This document shows positions 1 through 6,070 of a stretch of 8,413 bases of DNA, one piece after another. Under the pieces are notes generated by a model. It was given only the letters and a program-made list of their open reading frames with translations, had not been told where the DNA came from and made no database searches. The DNA comes from an uncultured Eubacteriales bacterium (GTDB lineage Bacteria; Bacillota; Clostridia; Monoglobales; Monoglobaceae), in NCBI GenBank assembly GCA_900552305.1, contig URZD01000092.1, forward strand, positions 1-8,413. The letters are read 5' to 3'. Position numbers and translations under genes: made by a program. Positions within the stretch are counted from its first letter, which is position 1. Each line of letters begins with the position of its first letter.

Positions 1-1
1 C

Positions 2-76
2 TTTCGCATAGGTCGGGTATGGAAAATTCCAAAAAAGTCACTCGATAAATATATTGATGAATGTGTGGAGAGGTAA
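2..76 (+). CDS. C-terminal end of an excisionase-like helix-turn-helix protein (partial)
   Basis: Only the last 24 codons are inside the window; the frame is open from base 2 to TAA at 74-76. The visible residues begin FRIGRVWKIPKKSLDKYI. The pattern of an aromatic residue, R-x-G-R, W, K/R-I-P, K-x-x-L followed by a short charged tail is typical of the C-terminal half of the small excisionase/MerR-like DNA-binding domain (HTH_17 type). In that family the arginine- and tryptophan-containing segment is the wing that contacts DNA. Such proteins serve as recombination directionality factors or small transcription regulators. No integrase is visible, so which role applies is unknown. No clear terminator separates it from the next gene, but that gene has its own promoter, starting 16 bases downstream. 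Family assignment is fairly good for so short a piece; function is inference. Confidence 0.6.
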   Translation, partial: FRIGRVWKIPKKSLDKYIDECVER

Positions 77-91
77 ACTTTCAGAAAAACA

Positions 92-120
92 TTGACTCTT
101 ATGATATTATCGTATATAAT
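92..120 (+). promoter_or_regulatory. Sigma-A promoter of the first Fic gene
   Basis: TTGACT (92-97) and a perfect TATAAT (115-120) are separated by exactly 17 bases, an almost consensus vegetative promoter. The expected transcription start lies near 126-128, leaving a leader of about 31-33 bases before the ATG at 159. A GAAAGGG ribosome binding site (144-150) sits 8 bases ahead of that ATG. The imperfect inverted repeat ATTATCGTAT (106-115) / GTATGATAAT (125-134) straddles the -10 box and the probable start site, which is a suitable place for a repressor. Confidence 0.8.
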
Positions 121-158
121 AACAGTATGATAATTTACAGTGAGAAAGGGATAACCAT

Positions 159-884
159 ATGAATTTTGAAAGAATTTCAGAGAAAAAAATTAAATATGAC
201 AATAATAAGTCGAAAATAAGTTCTGTTACCCTTTCATCTTATGAAAAAGACTTTGAATTGCGGTTTACTCACAATTCCACGGCTATAGAAGGAAATACGC
301 TTACCCTTATGGAAACGAAATTGGTCCTGGAGGACGGCGTCTCTGTCGGCGGCAAGGAGCTTTGTGAAATCTATGAAGTCATTAACCACAAAAAAGCCTA
401 TGTATATGTGAAAAAATGTATTAAGAATAACAAGCCGCTGACAGAAAATATTGTCAAGGACCTTCATGCAATTCTCACGGAAAATATAATTACAGGCGGC
501 ATATACAGAAACCAAGAGGTACGAATCAGCGGAGCGGGATTCACTCCGCCTGCGGGAAACGAAATGTATATACAGATTAAAAACTTCTATGAGGATTTAA
601 AATGCCAAACAAACTTAAACGCAATAGAGCTTGCGGCATGGACTCATGCAGAGTTTGTGCGTATTCATCCTTTTATAGACGGAAACGGCCGCACAGGCAG
701 ACTTCTTATGAATTATCAGTTAATGCTGCATAGCTTTCTTCCTGTGTCAGTTGATAAAAATACCCGCCTTGATTACTACAACGCATTGGAACAATATGCT
801 GCCGGCGGTGATTTAAAACCGTTTGCAGACTTCATCGCAGATTTGGAAGAAAAACAGCTCGATGAATACCTGAAGTTAATATAG
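159..884 (+). CDS. Fic-domain protein, class II-like (probable AMP transferase)
   Basis: A 241-residue Fic protein, probably cytosolic (no signal peptide or membrane segment). The active-site loop HPFIDGNGRTGR is complete at residues 170-181. In this family His170 is the base that activates the target hydroxyl, Asp174 binds Mg2+, and Arg178/Arg181 hold the nucleotide phosphates. Residues 40-46 (STAIEGN) match the inhibitory-helix motif (S/T)xxxE(G/N); its Glu44 would bind Arg181 and block productive ATP binding. An inhibitory motif N-terminal to the Fic core within the same chain is the class II arrangement, so no separate antitoxin is needed. The segment around 117-132 (YRNQEVRISGAGFTPP) fits the beta-hairpin flap that docks the target. 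Start choice: ATG at 159 with GAAAGGG 8 bases upstream. The protein lacks the C-terminal winged helix of the next gene's product. Known members usually AMPylate proteins, but other nucleotides or donors occur; the target here cannot be read from sequence. Confidence 0.9.
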   Translation: MNFERISEKKIKYDNNKSKISSVTLSSYEKDFELRFTHNSTAIEGNTLTLMETKLVLEDGVSVGGKELCEIYEVINHKKAYVYVKKCIKNNKPLTENIVKDLHAILTENIITGGIYRNQEVRISGAGFTPPAGNEMYIQIKNFYEDLKCQTNLNAIELAAWTHAEFVRIHPFIDGNGRTGRLLMNYQLMLHSFLPVSVDKNTRLDYYNALEQYAAGGDLKPFADFIADLEEKQLDEYLKLI

Positions 885-927
885 CAAATTTTCATCTATC
901 AAAATACGTGTAAAAATGATTTATGAC

Positions 928-956
928 TTGATTTATGAAAAGCAATATGCTATACT
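928..956 (+). promoter_or_regulatory. Promoter of the second Fic gene, with a direct repeat over the -35 box
   Basis: TTGATT (928-933) and TATACT (951-956) are 17 bases apart, and TGC just before the -10 makes it an extended -10 promoter. A perfect 9-base direct repeat GATTTATGA occurs at 918-926 and 930-938 (12-base period), flanking and overlapping the -35 box. This is a candidate operator. The predicted start near 963 gives a very short leader of about 14 bases. The second Fic gene is therefore likely to be transcribed independently of the first. Confidence 0.65.
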
Positions 957-976
957 AAAACTGTGAGGTGAGCGTT

Positions 977-1933
977 GTGAAAAATAAAAAGCCGCCGTTT
1001 GTAGTAACGGAGCAAATGATATCGGATATTGCAGAGATATGCGAAGATGTTGGAAAAATCAGCGTCAGCGGCAGGCAAAATCTGCAGCTTAGAAAAACAA
1101 ACAGAATACGCACAATCTACTCATCACTCGCTATCGAACAAAACTCTTTGGATATAGAACAGGTATCGGCAGTGATATCCGGCAAACGTGTGCTTGCACC
1201 ACCAAAGGACATTGCCGAGGTTAAAAATGCTTATGAAATATATGAGCATATGGATATGCTTAACCCGTATAGTATTTGCGACCTGTTAAAAGCGCACGAA
1301 ATTATGATGCGCGGTTTGGTATCTGAGGCGGGGGAGTTTCGTTCAAAGCCTGTGGGTGTTGTTGACAAGAACGGAAAAATACTTCATTTCGGCACACTTC
1401 CGCAATATGTCCCGCAACTTGTTGAGGAATTGCTTGAATGGACAAAAAGCTCCAATCTTCATATGCTTATTAAAAGCTGTGTTTTTCATTATGAATTTGA
1501 GGTAATTCATCCTTTTTCGGATGGGAACGGACGCTGCGGCAGACTGTGGCACACCTTGCTCCTTTCACAGTGGAATGCTGTTTTTGCATGGCTGCCGATT
1601 GAGTCAATTATACATGACAATCAGGATAAATACTATGAAGCAATAAACCTGTCAAATGCACAGGCAGAATCGACCGTGTTTATCGAGTTTATGCTGTCGG
1701 TCATAAAAACGGCGCTGAAAGAGCTGCACACCAAAACATCATCAAAGAGAAAATCACGCACAGATATGATATGCGAGTTTTTAAAGAGCAACGAATATAT
1801 TACAAACAGCGATGTTCAATCGCTTCTGTCGGTTTCCTCCGCAACCGCAACAAGAATCTTATCCGAAGCCGTTAAATTCGGTATTGTTGTTAAGGTGCGA
1901 ATCGGAAGTCACTGGGGTTATAAAAAGGCGTAA
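977..1933 (+). CDS. Fic-domain protein with C-terminal winged helix
   Basis: A 318-residue Fic protein. I place the start at GTG 977 because GAGGTG (965-970) lies 6 bases upstream. The in-frame GTG at 968 would lie inside that ribosome binding site and has none of its own. The catalytic loop HPFSDGNGRCGR is complete at residues 178-189 (His178, Asp182, Arg186, Arg189). An N-terminal inhibitory-helix candidate, SLAIEQN, spans 50-56; it has the key Glu54, but Gln55 replaces the usual Gly/Asn. The flap region around 123-145 (RSKPVGVVD...LPQYVPQ) is typical of the longer SoFic-like proteins. Residues about 262-313 form a winged helix-turn-helix (ICEFLKSNEYITNSDVQSLL, SSATATRIL recognition-helix region, then a short beta wing ending HWGYKK). 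Full-length Fic-wHTH proteins of this layout are common; the wHTH may bind DNA, perhaps the gene's own promoter, or mediate dimerisation. The probable activity is AMPylation; the target is unknown. Confidence 0.88.
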   Translation: MKNKKPPFVVTEQMISDIAEICEDVGKISVSGRQNLQLRKTNRIRTIYSSLAIEQNSLDIEQVSAVISGKRVLAPPKDIAEVKNAYEIYEHMDMLNPYSICDLLKAHEIMMRGLVSEAGEFRSKPVGVVDKNGKILHFGTLPQYVPQLVEELLEWTKSSNLHMLIKSCVFHYEFEVIHPFSDGNGRCGRLWHTLLLSQWNAVFAWLPIESIIHDNQDKYYEAINLSNAQAESTVFIEFMLSVIKTALKELHTKTSSKRKSRTDMICEFLKSNEYITNSDVQSLLSVSSATATRILSEAVKFGIVVKVRIGSHWGYKKA

Positions 1934-1973
1934 TTTTTATAAAAAGCTATTATTTTCATTGTTATACCAAACA

Positions 1974-2006
1974 GCCGCAAAGCCTTGACACATATGGCTT
2001 TGCGGC
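1974..2006 (+). terminator. Hairpin, probable terminator of the second Fic gene
   Basis: GCCGCAAAGCC (1974-1984) pairs perfectly with GGCTTTGCGGC (1996-2006) around an 11-base loop. It lies 40 bases after the second Fic stop codon. The downstream tract ATTCTCCTT is only moderately T-rich, so it is a weaker match to a classical intrinsic terminator than the stem alone suggests. Position and stem stability favour a terminator. Confidence 0.6.
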
Positions 2007-2130
2007 ATTCTCCTTAAATTACTAATTTCGGTGAAGCGCTCGATTCAATACAGAACAAACCTGTAAGCCGAAATACGTTCTTTATGGGAATGAAAGAATA
2101 GAAATGTTTTAAACAAACTCCAAAAGATTT

Positions 2131-2165
2131 CAGTCCCTAAAGTCAGAATTGGACTTTAGGGACTG
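2131..2165 (-). terminator. Strong hairpin, probable terminator of the GH65-pgmB operon
   Basis: CAGTCCCTAAAGTC (2131-2144) and GACTTTAGGGACTG (2152-2165) form a perfect 14-bp stem with a 7-base loop. Read on the minus strand it lies 121 bases beyond the pgmB stop codon and is followed by AAATCTTTT. On the plus strand it is followed by TTATACGTAATT. Neither side has an uninterrupted T-tract. It could act in either direction; I assign it to the minus strand because the plus-strand gene already has its own hairpin. Confidence 0.55.
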
Positions 2166-2286
2166 TTATACGTAATTATCAAGTTAACCTTGAATTTTAT
2201 ACGACCTCCAAAATGATATGTAATACTTACACCGCAGCGCTGCAATCAGTCCTTCATATCTTGCTTCACAGCCAAAATCTGCTGTT

Positions 2287-2943
2287 TCATCCTTCACAAC
2301 AACCATGCAGCTTGAATCTTAAAGCAGTTTCTATCGATTCCGCTGAAAAATCCGCTTTAGAATTATTCTTTGCTGCCCCTACAGCAAGCGCATACATTCC
2401 TGCCGCCTTTGCCGCAGTGATACCCGCGTCGGAATCCTCTACGACAAGACAACGTTCAGGTTGTATCCCGAGTTTTTCCGCCGCAATCAAAAACACTTCC
2501 GGATCAGGCTTGGACCTGGTTATATCCAAACCGCAGCTTACAGCATCAAACATTTCCGTCATCTTGATTTTCTCCAAAATGGTATATGTGTTCTTGCTTG
2601 CCGAGCCTATCGCGGTCTTTATGCTCTTTTTCTTTAAAAAAGCAATAAATTCTTTTACTCCGGGCAGAACATCAGTTTCGGAAAGAGTTTCAAGCAGCTT
2701 TACATACCGCCTGTTTTTCTCATCGGCTAAAGCGATTTTTTCCTCTTTTGTATAACATTTATCGGATTTTTCAAGAAGAACCTCAAGCGACTCCATCCGA
2801 CTGACGCCTCTTTGGCGAATGTTGTCTGCCTCGGTAAAATTCCTTATACCTATTTTTTCGGCAAGCTCCTTCCACGCCAAATAATGAAGTTTATCTGTTG
2901 TAACCACAACTCCGTCCAAATCAAAAATAACCGCACTTATCAT
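2287..2943 (-). CDS. pgmB: Beta-phosphoglucomutase (HAD superfamily)
   Basis: A 218-residue cytosolic enzyme that converts beta-glucose-1-phosphate to glucose-6-phosphate via beta-glucose-1,6-bisphosphate. The phosphorylated nucleophile Asp8 and the acid/base Asp10 are in FDLDGV (7-12). His20 and Arg49 (GVSRMESLE, 46-54) mark the helical cap and its hinge/phosphate contact. Ser114-Ala115 (GSASKNT), Lys145 (RSKPDPEVF) and Glu169-Asp170 (VVEDSDAG) complete HAD motifs II-IV, at the same numbering as the Lactococcus lactis enzyme as I recall it. One visible deviation is Thr15 where that enzyme has Asp, so the motif reads VVVTTDKLH. Length is normal. Its ATG overlaps the GH65 stop codon as ATGA (2940-2943), so translation is probably coupled. 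It would consume the beta-glucose-1-phosphate made by the GH65 phosphorylase. Confidence 0.93.
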   Translation of the reverse strand: MISAVIFDLDGVVVTTDKLHYLAWKELAEKIGIRNFTEADNIRQRGVSRMESLEVLLEKSDKCYTKEEKIALADEKNRRYVKLLETLSETDVLPGVKEFIAFLKKKSIKTAIGSASKNTYTILEKIKMTEMFDAVSCGLDITRSKPDPEVFLIAAEKLGIQPERCLVVEDSDAGITAAKAAGMYALAVGAAKNNSKADFSAESIETALRFKLHGCCEG

Positions 2944-5186
2944 ACTGTTTTTTCCTCTCCGTTCAAAAATATCGAAACCTCATCTCCCGATAGCCTTTTA
3001 ATTATACAACCGCTGCCGTTTACCGTAATTTTTAATCTTGTACCCTTGTAATAGATACAAAACGAGTATTCGCTCCAACCGTTCGGCAATATAGGGTCAA
3101 CAAACAATCCTTTTTCGTTTACTTCAAGTCCACCGTATCCCTGCGCAATCATAAGCCATATTCCGCCCAAAGACGCCGCGTGGATGCCCTCATCGGAGTT
3201 ATCCGTATTGTCGCCCAAATCTACACAGCAGGCTTTGTAAAACATATCATCCGCAATATCATCCATTCCGTATCTCGCCGCAACAATAGAGTGTATGCAC
3301 ATACTGAGCGAGGAATCATGCAGCGTTCTTTTCTCGTAATACACATAATTTTTACGAATTTCCTCATCGGTAAACATATCCCTCATCAAATAAAACAGCA
3401 TCACCAAATCCGCCTGCTTATACATCTGCCTTGCATAGATTTCATCATTTCCGAAATCCGCAAAAATTGTTGCAACCTTATTGATATTCTTATACGGAGA
3501 TAAATCAATCTCAATCAGATTTTTGCAGCCGTCAAACTGCGAAATAATCCCGTCATCCTCTGCCTTCGGAAGATAAATATTCCCGACAACATCATCTATC
3601 CTTCTCTTTATTTCTTCAACACCGTATTCCTTATTCAGTTTAGCATATAGGGCTTCAGGGCAATTTTTGAGTATCTGTCCCGCATATCTCATGTTGTGCA
3701 TAGCCATATAATTCGTATAGGCATTATTGTTTACATTGCCCTTATACTCATCCGGACCGATAACGTCAAGTATTTCATATCTTCCGTTTACCTTTTCAAC
3801 ACGGCTTGTCCAAAACAGAGCGGTCAGCACAACTATTTCAAAGCCGCACCTTTCCATAAAATCGTCATCATGCGTTGCCATATAATAATGCCAAACTCCA
3901 TAAGCAACTGCGGCAGTAACATGGATTTCTTTTTCGGAAAACCAAAGCCTTTTCACCATTCCCGTAACAGTATCAACACCGCAGTATTTGTCAGCGGCAT
4001 CTCCATCATCTATCCACGCGCTTTCCCACGGATACATCGCTCCGATATACCCAAGCTCCTTTGCTTTTTTCATCGAATCATCAAGCAGCTTATAGCGATA
4101 TTCAAGAAGATTTCTTGCAATTTTCGGCGCGTTGTAAATATAATACGGCAGCAGAAAGAGCTCCGTATCCCAATAGGAATGTCCCTTGTACCCTTCGCCG
4201 CTCATTGCCTTTGCTCCTATCCCAAGCCTGTTGTCCTCCCCTGACGCCATTATGTATAAATGGTATTGAGCAAAAATAACGGCTTTACCGATGAAGTCAT
4301 CCCTACATTCAACTGTTATTTTATTCTCTTTCCAATATTTATGCCACGACGCCTTGCTTTCCTCAAAGAGTTTGTCAAATCCCATATCTATTGCTTCAGC
4401 CAAATATGCCTTGCCCGCTTCGGCAACCTGCTCCGCCGTTCCGTAGCTCGGATTATATTCAAAATCCCTTGACGAAGTGTACGATATAAACTTTTCAACA
4501 CAAATTCTGTTTCCCTGTTGAGCATTAAAAACCAAATGTGTATAGATACCCCGTCTGTCCGTATCAACCCAACTGTTTTTCTTGTTGCTGTATTTCAGAC
4601 CGTAGTGTACGGCAATTTCAACGCCCGACTGAACTGTTCGCGTATACAACCCGACAATTTCATCCTTGTAAACACTTTTTCGCGGGTCGGAACAATGCTG
4701 AACTCCGGAGTTTGTTACCTTTCCGTCAATGCCGGTAACCATTTTTATTTCAACATCTCCGCTAAGAGGCGTAATCGCAATTCTCTGCGCAAAAATGTGC
4801 TTTTTAGTGTCCGAAACAAACCTTGAAAACTCAAGTAAAACGCTGTCTCCCCTCGGAGATGTCCATTTCAAGCTGCGCTTAAATTCACCGCTTTTCATAT
4901 CAAGGCAGGCATTATAATTCTCACACCTTCCGTAAAGCATTGAAAAACTCTCACCGTTAATCTCAATTTCACAACCGGTAGCATCAGGCAAAGCCACAAT
5001 TTCCGGTGTTTCATCAACCGGAGCATTAAAGATTCCGTTAATCAGCGTTGTTCGTTTATCACCGACATACCTTTCCTCAAATACGGCCCGGATTCCCATG
5101 TACCCGTTTCCCTGCGTCCATAAGGATTCTCTTTTTTTATTTCCTTTAATATTAAATCTGTCTGATTTCAAAATCCAGTTTTCCAT
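2940..5186 (-). CDS. GH65 alpha-glucosyl disaccharide phosphorylase (kojibiose/nigerose/trehalose type)
   Basis: A 748-residue GH65 phosphorylase. It should split an alpha-linked glucosyl disaccharide with inorganic phosphate, with inversion, to beta-glucose-1-phosphate plus the acceptor sugar. Start: ATG at 5186 with a perfect AGGAGG (5193-5198) 6 bases upstream; the frame stays open 54 bases further but that part lacks a ribosome binding site. The N-terminal beta-sandwich covers roughly 1-270 (WTQGNGYMGIRAVFEERY at 23-40). The (alpha/alpha)6 barrel follows with GEGYKGHSYWDTELFLLP (330-347), where Trp339-Asp340 bind the -1 glucosyl. The catalytic acid is Glu480 in DVIGPDEYKGNVNNNAYTNY (474-493). 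Lys590/Gln591-Ala-Asp (KQAD) and GIHAASLGGIW (667-677) are expected phosphate-site elements. The GEGYxGHxxWDTE form resembles kojibiose, trehalose and nigerose phosphorylases more than maltose phosphorylase. Exact specificity cannot be fixed from sequence. No signal peptide, so the substrate must be imported. It overlaps pgmB by ATGA. Confidence 0.9.
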   Translation of the reverse strand: MENWILKSDRFNIKGNKKRESLWTQGNGYMGIRAVFEERYVGDKRTTLINGIFNAPVDETPEIVALPDATGCEIEINGESFSMLYGRCENYNACLDMKSGEFKRSLKWTSPRGDSVLLEFSRFVSDTKKHIFAQRIAITPLSGDVEIKMVTGIDGKVTNSGVQHCSDPRKSVYKDEIVGLYTRTVQSGVEIAVHYGLKYSNKKNSWVDTDRRGIYTHLVFNAQQGNRICVEKFISYTSSRDFEYNPSYGTAEQVAEAGKAYLAEAIDMGFDKLFEESKASWHKYWKENKITVECRDDFIGKAVIFAQYHLYIMASGEDNRLGIGAKAMSGEGYKGHSYWDTELFLLPYYIYNAPKIARNLLEYRYKLLDDSMKKAKELGYIGAMYPWESAWIDDGDAADKYCGVDTVTGMVKRLWFSEKEIHVTAAVAYGVWHYYMATHDDDFMERCGFEIVVLTALFWTSRVEKVNGRYEILDVIGPDEYKGNVNNNAYTNYMAMHNMRYAGQILKNCPEALYAKLNKEYGVEEIKRRIDDVVGNIYLPKAEDDGIISQFDGCKNLIEIDLSPYKNINKVATIFADFGNDEIYARQMYKQADLVMLFYLMRDMFTDEEIRKNYVYYEKRTLHDSSLSMCIHSIVAARYGMDDIADDMFYKACCVDLGDNTDNSDEGIHAASLGGIWLMIAQGYGGLEVNEKGLFVDPILPNGWSEYSFCIYYKGTRLKITVNGSGCIIKRLSGDEVSIFLNGEEKTV

Positions 5187-5192
5187 TATTGT

Positions 5193-5223
5193 CCTCCTAT
5201 GCAATTCTATTTCCTGAATTATA
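5193..5223 (-). promoter_or_regulatory. Possible -10 box and ribosome binding site of the GH65-pgmB operon
   Basis: On the minus strand a perfect TATAAT (5223-5218) lies 31 bases before the GH65 ATG, followed by AGGAGG (5198-5193) at ideal spacing. The -35 region at the right distance is only TATTAT-like (5246-5241), so the promoter is weak or activator-dependent if real. The 71-base gap after the GH74-like gene, which has no hairpin, also allows read-through transcription. The ribosome binding site itself is certain and decides the start. Confidence 0.4.
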
Positions 5224-5257
5224 CTATTTTTGCTCCGCAAATAATAAATCTGTACTT

Positions 5258-6070
5258 TTAATAGGCACAGCCCACAAGTCTTACGCTGTCATGCAACGGG
5301 ATAAGACTTGATTTATCATCTACAATAAACGCCTTCATAACAGTTGCAAAATCATAGTTCGGAACCGTTACCTCAAACGTGAGCCTCTGCTCTCTTTTTC
5401 CCGGCTCGACAACATATTCACCGTCTGAAACATCAACAAGCTGTCCGTTCAAATCATAAAAAGCCGCCATAATAACCGCACTTTCACTGTCTGCCAATGT
5501 ATTATCAATCACAGCCGTAATTTTCAGCCTGTCACCCGGCGCATAGTCGGAATTTTTTTCGGTTATCGGCGCTCCGTCACCGCAGAGTGTTCCCATTCCG
5601 CCCGACGCAACATACACTCTGCCGAATACATTATTGTCGCCGCATACATCTATCGCACTGTTGGTCGGAGTGCCTTCCGGACCTATTTTTATCCACCTTT
5701 CGCCCAGATTGACCGACATATACACACCATAGCTGCCGTTGACCTCACCGACAGCGTACGCCGTCGGAGTGCCGCTTTCTTCACCTATACCAAAGCCAAA
5801 GCTTTCTACATTTGAAATTGTTTCAAGCGCTTCAAGCGTATTTCCGTAATCATAGCTTGTATAAATAACGCCGTTCTTTCCCTTTATCCAAAGCGCACCC
5901 TGTCTGTACGGCAACGCCTTTACAGTGCTGTACTGCGTAAATATAGAGCGGCTCGCCGCCCCTTCATGCAGCTTTGTCCATGTAACGCGTGACCTCAAGC
6001 CATGTTCTGTCCACATCAATCTTTGAATTAACATAATAAAAGGTATTCCCGTCCACCCTGTCCGCCGCAA
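5258..6070 (-). CDS. GH74-type protein, C-terminal part (second frame): last propeller blades plus C-terminal module
   Basis: This frame opens at a TTG (6070) without a ribosome binding site, and its first 28 or so residues look unlike any family, so it is a continuation of the upstream frame, not a separate gene. Residues about 29-163 finish the GH74 propeller: VTWTKLHEG, STVKALPYRQGALWIKG (48-64), SYDYGNTLEAL (72-82), FGFGIG (91-96), AYAVGEVNGSYGVYMS (104-119), and NNVFGRVYVASGGMGTLCGD (146-165), the closing strand-and-loop of GH74 enzymes. After a short linker, residues about 172-267 form a beta-rich module beginning APGDRLKITAVIDNT and ending VMKAFIVDDKSSLIPL. The neighbouring gene at 8018-8413 ends in the same kind of module. 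The frame ends at TAA 5258-5260, 71 bases before the GH65 start. Confidence 0.7.
   Translation of the reverse strand: MRRTGWTGIPFIMLIQRLMWTEHGLRSRVTWTKLHEGAASRSIFTQYSTVKALPYRQGALWIKGKNGVIYTSYDYGNTLEALETISNVESFGFGIGEESGTPTAYAVGEVNGSYGVYMSVNLGERWIKIGPEGTPTNSAIDVCGDNNVFGRVYVASGGMGTLCGDGAPITEKNSDYAPGDRLKITAVIDNTLADSESAVIMAAFYDLNGQLVDVSDGEYVVEPGKREQRLTFEVTVPNYDFATVMKAFIVDDKSSLIPLHDSVRLVGCAY

Larger units (their letters stand above)
1934..2286. other. Convergent intergenic region between the second Fic gene and pgmB
   Basis: This 353-base stretch separates two converging transcription units and holds no convincing complete gene. It contains two perfect hairpins (1974-2006 and 2131-2165), described separately. 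It also contains a 27-codon open stretch ending at TAG 2099-2101 that reads like real protein (see findings), a 14-codon ORF on the minus strand overlapping the pgmB stop, and a 10-base palindrome GCAGCGCTGC (2234-2243). I see no tRNA, riboswitch or promoter here. Confidence 0.6.

Noticed and set aside
234..515. 93-codon minus-strand frame inside the first Fic gene
   Set aside because: Antisense to a clear Fic protein, no ribosome binding site; not a plausible antitoxin, as the inhibitory helix is already within the Fic protein.
1..2010. A complete integrated mobile element
   Set aside because: Only an excisionase-like tail is present; no integrase, attachment-site pair or terminal repeats can be seen in the window.
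2025..2074. Inverted repeat ATTTCGG / CCGAAAT
   Set aside because: Only 7 bp with a 36-base separation; expected by chance and within a coding-like remnant.
2213..2755. 180-codon open frame on the + strand
   Set aside because: It lies antisense to pgmB, whose catalytic motifs are all intact; the + frame has no ribosome binding site and resembles no family.
3180..4917. Several + strand frames of 60-180 codons
   Set aside because: All lie antisense within the GH65 gene, which is continuous and has all family motifs.
5828..5844. Catabolite-response-element-like sequence around AAGCGCTT
   Set aside because: It is internal to the GH74-like coding region, imperfect relative to the CRE consensus and far from any promoter.
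5964..6070. Programmed +1 ribosomal frameshift in the GH74-like gene
   Set aside because: No slippery codon pair, stimulatory stop context or internal ribosome-binding-like signal is evident at the junction; a mutation or sequencing error is simpler.
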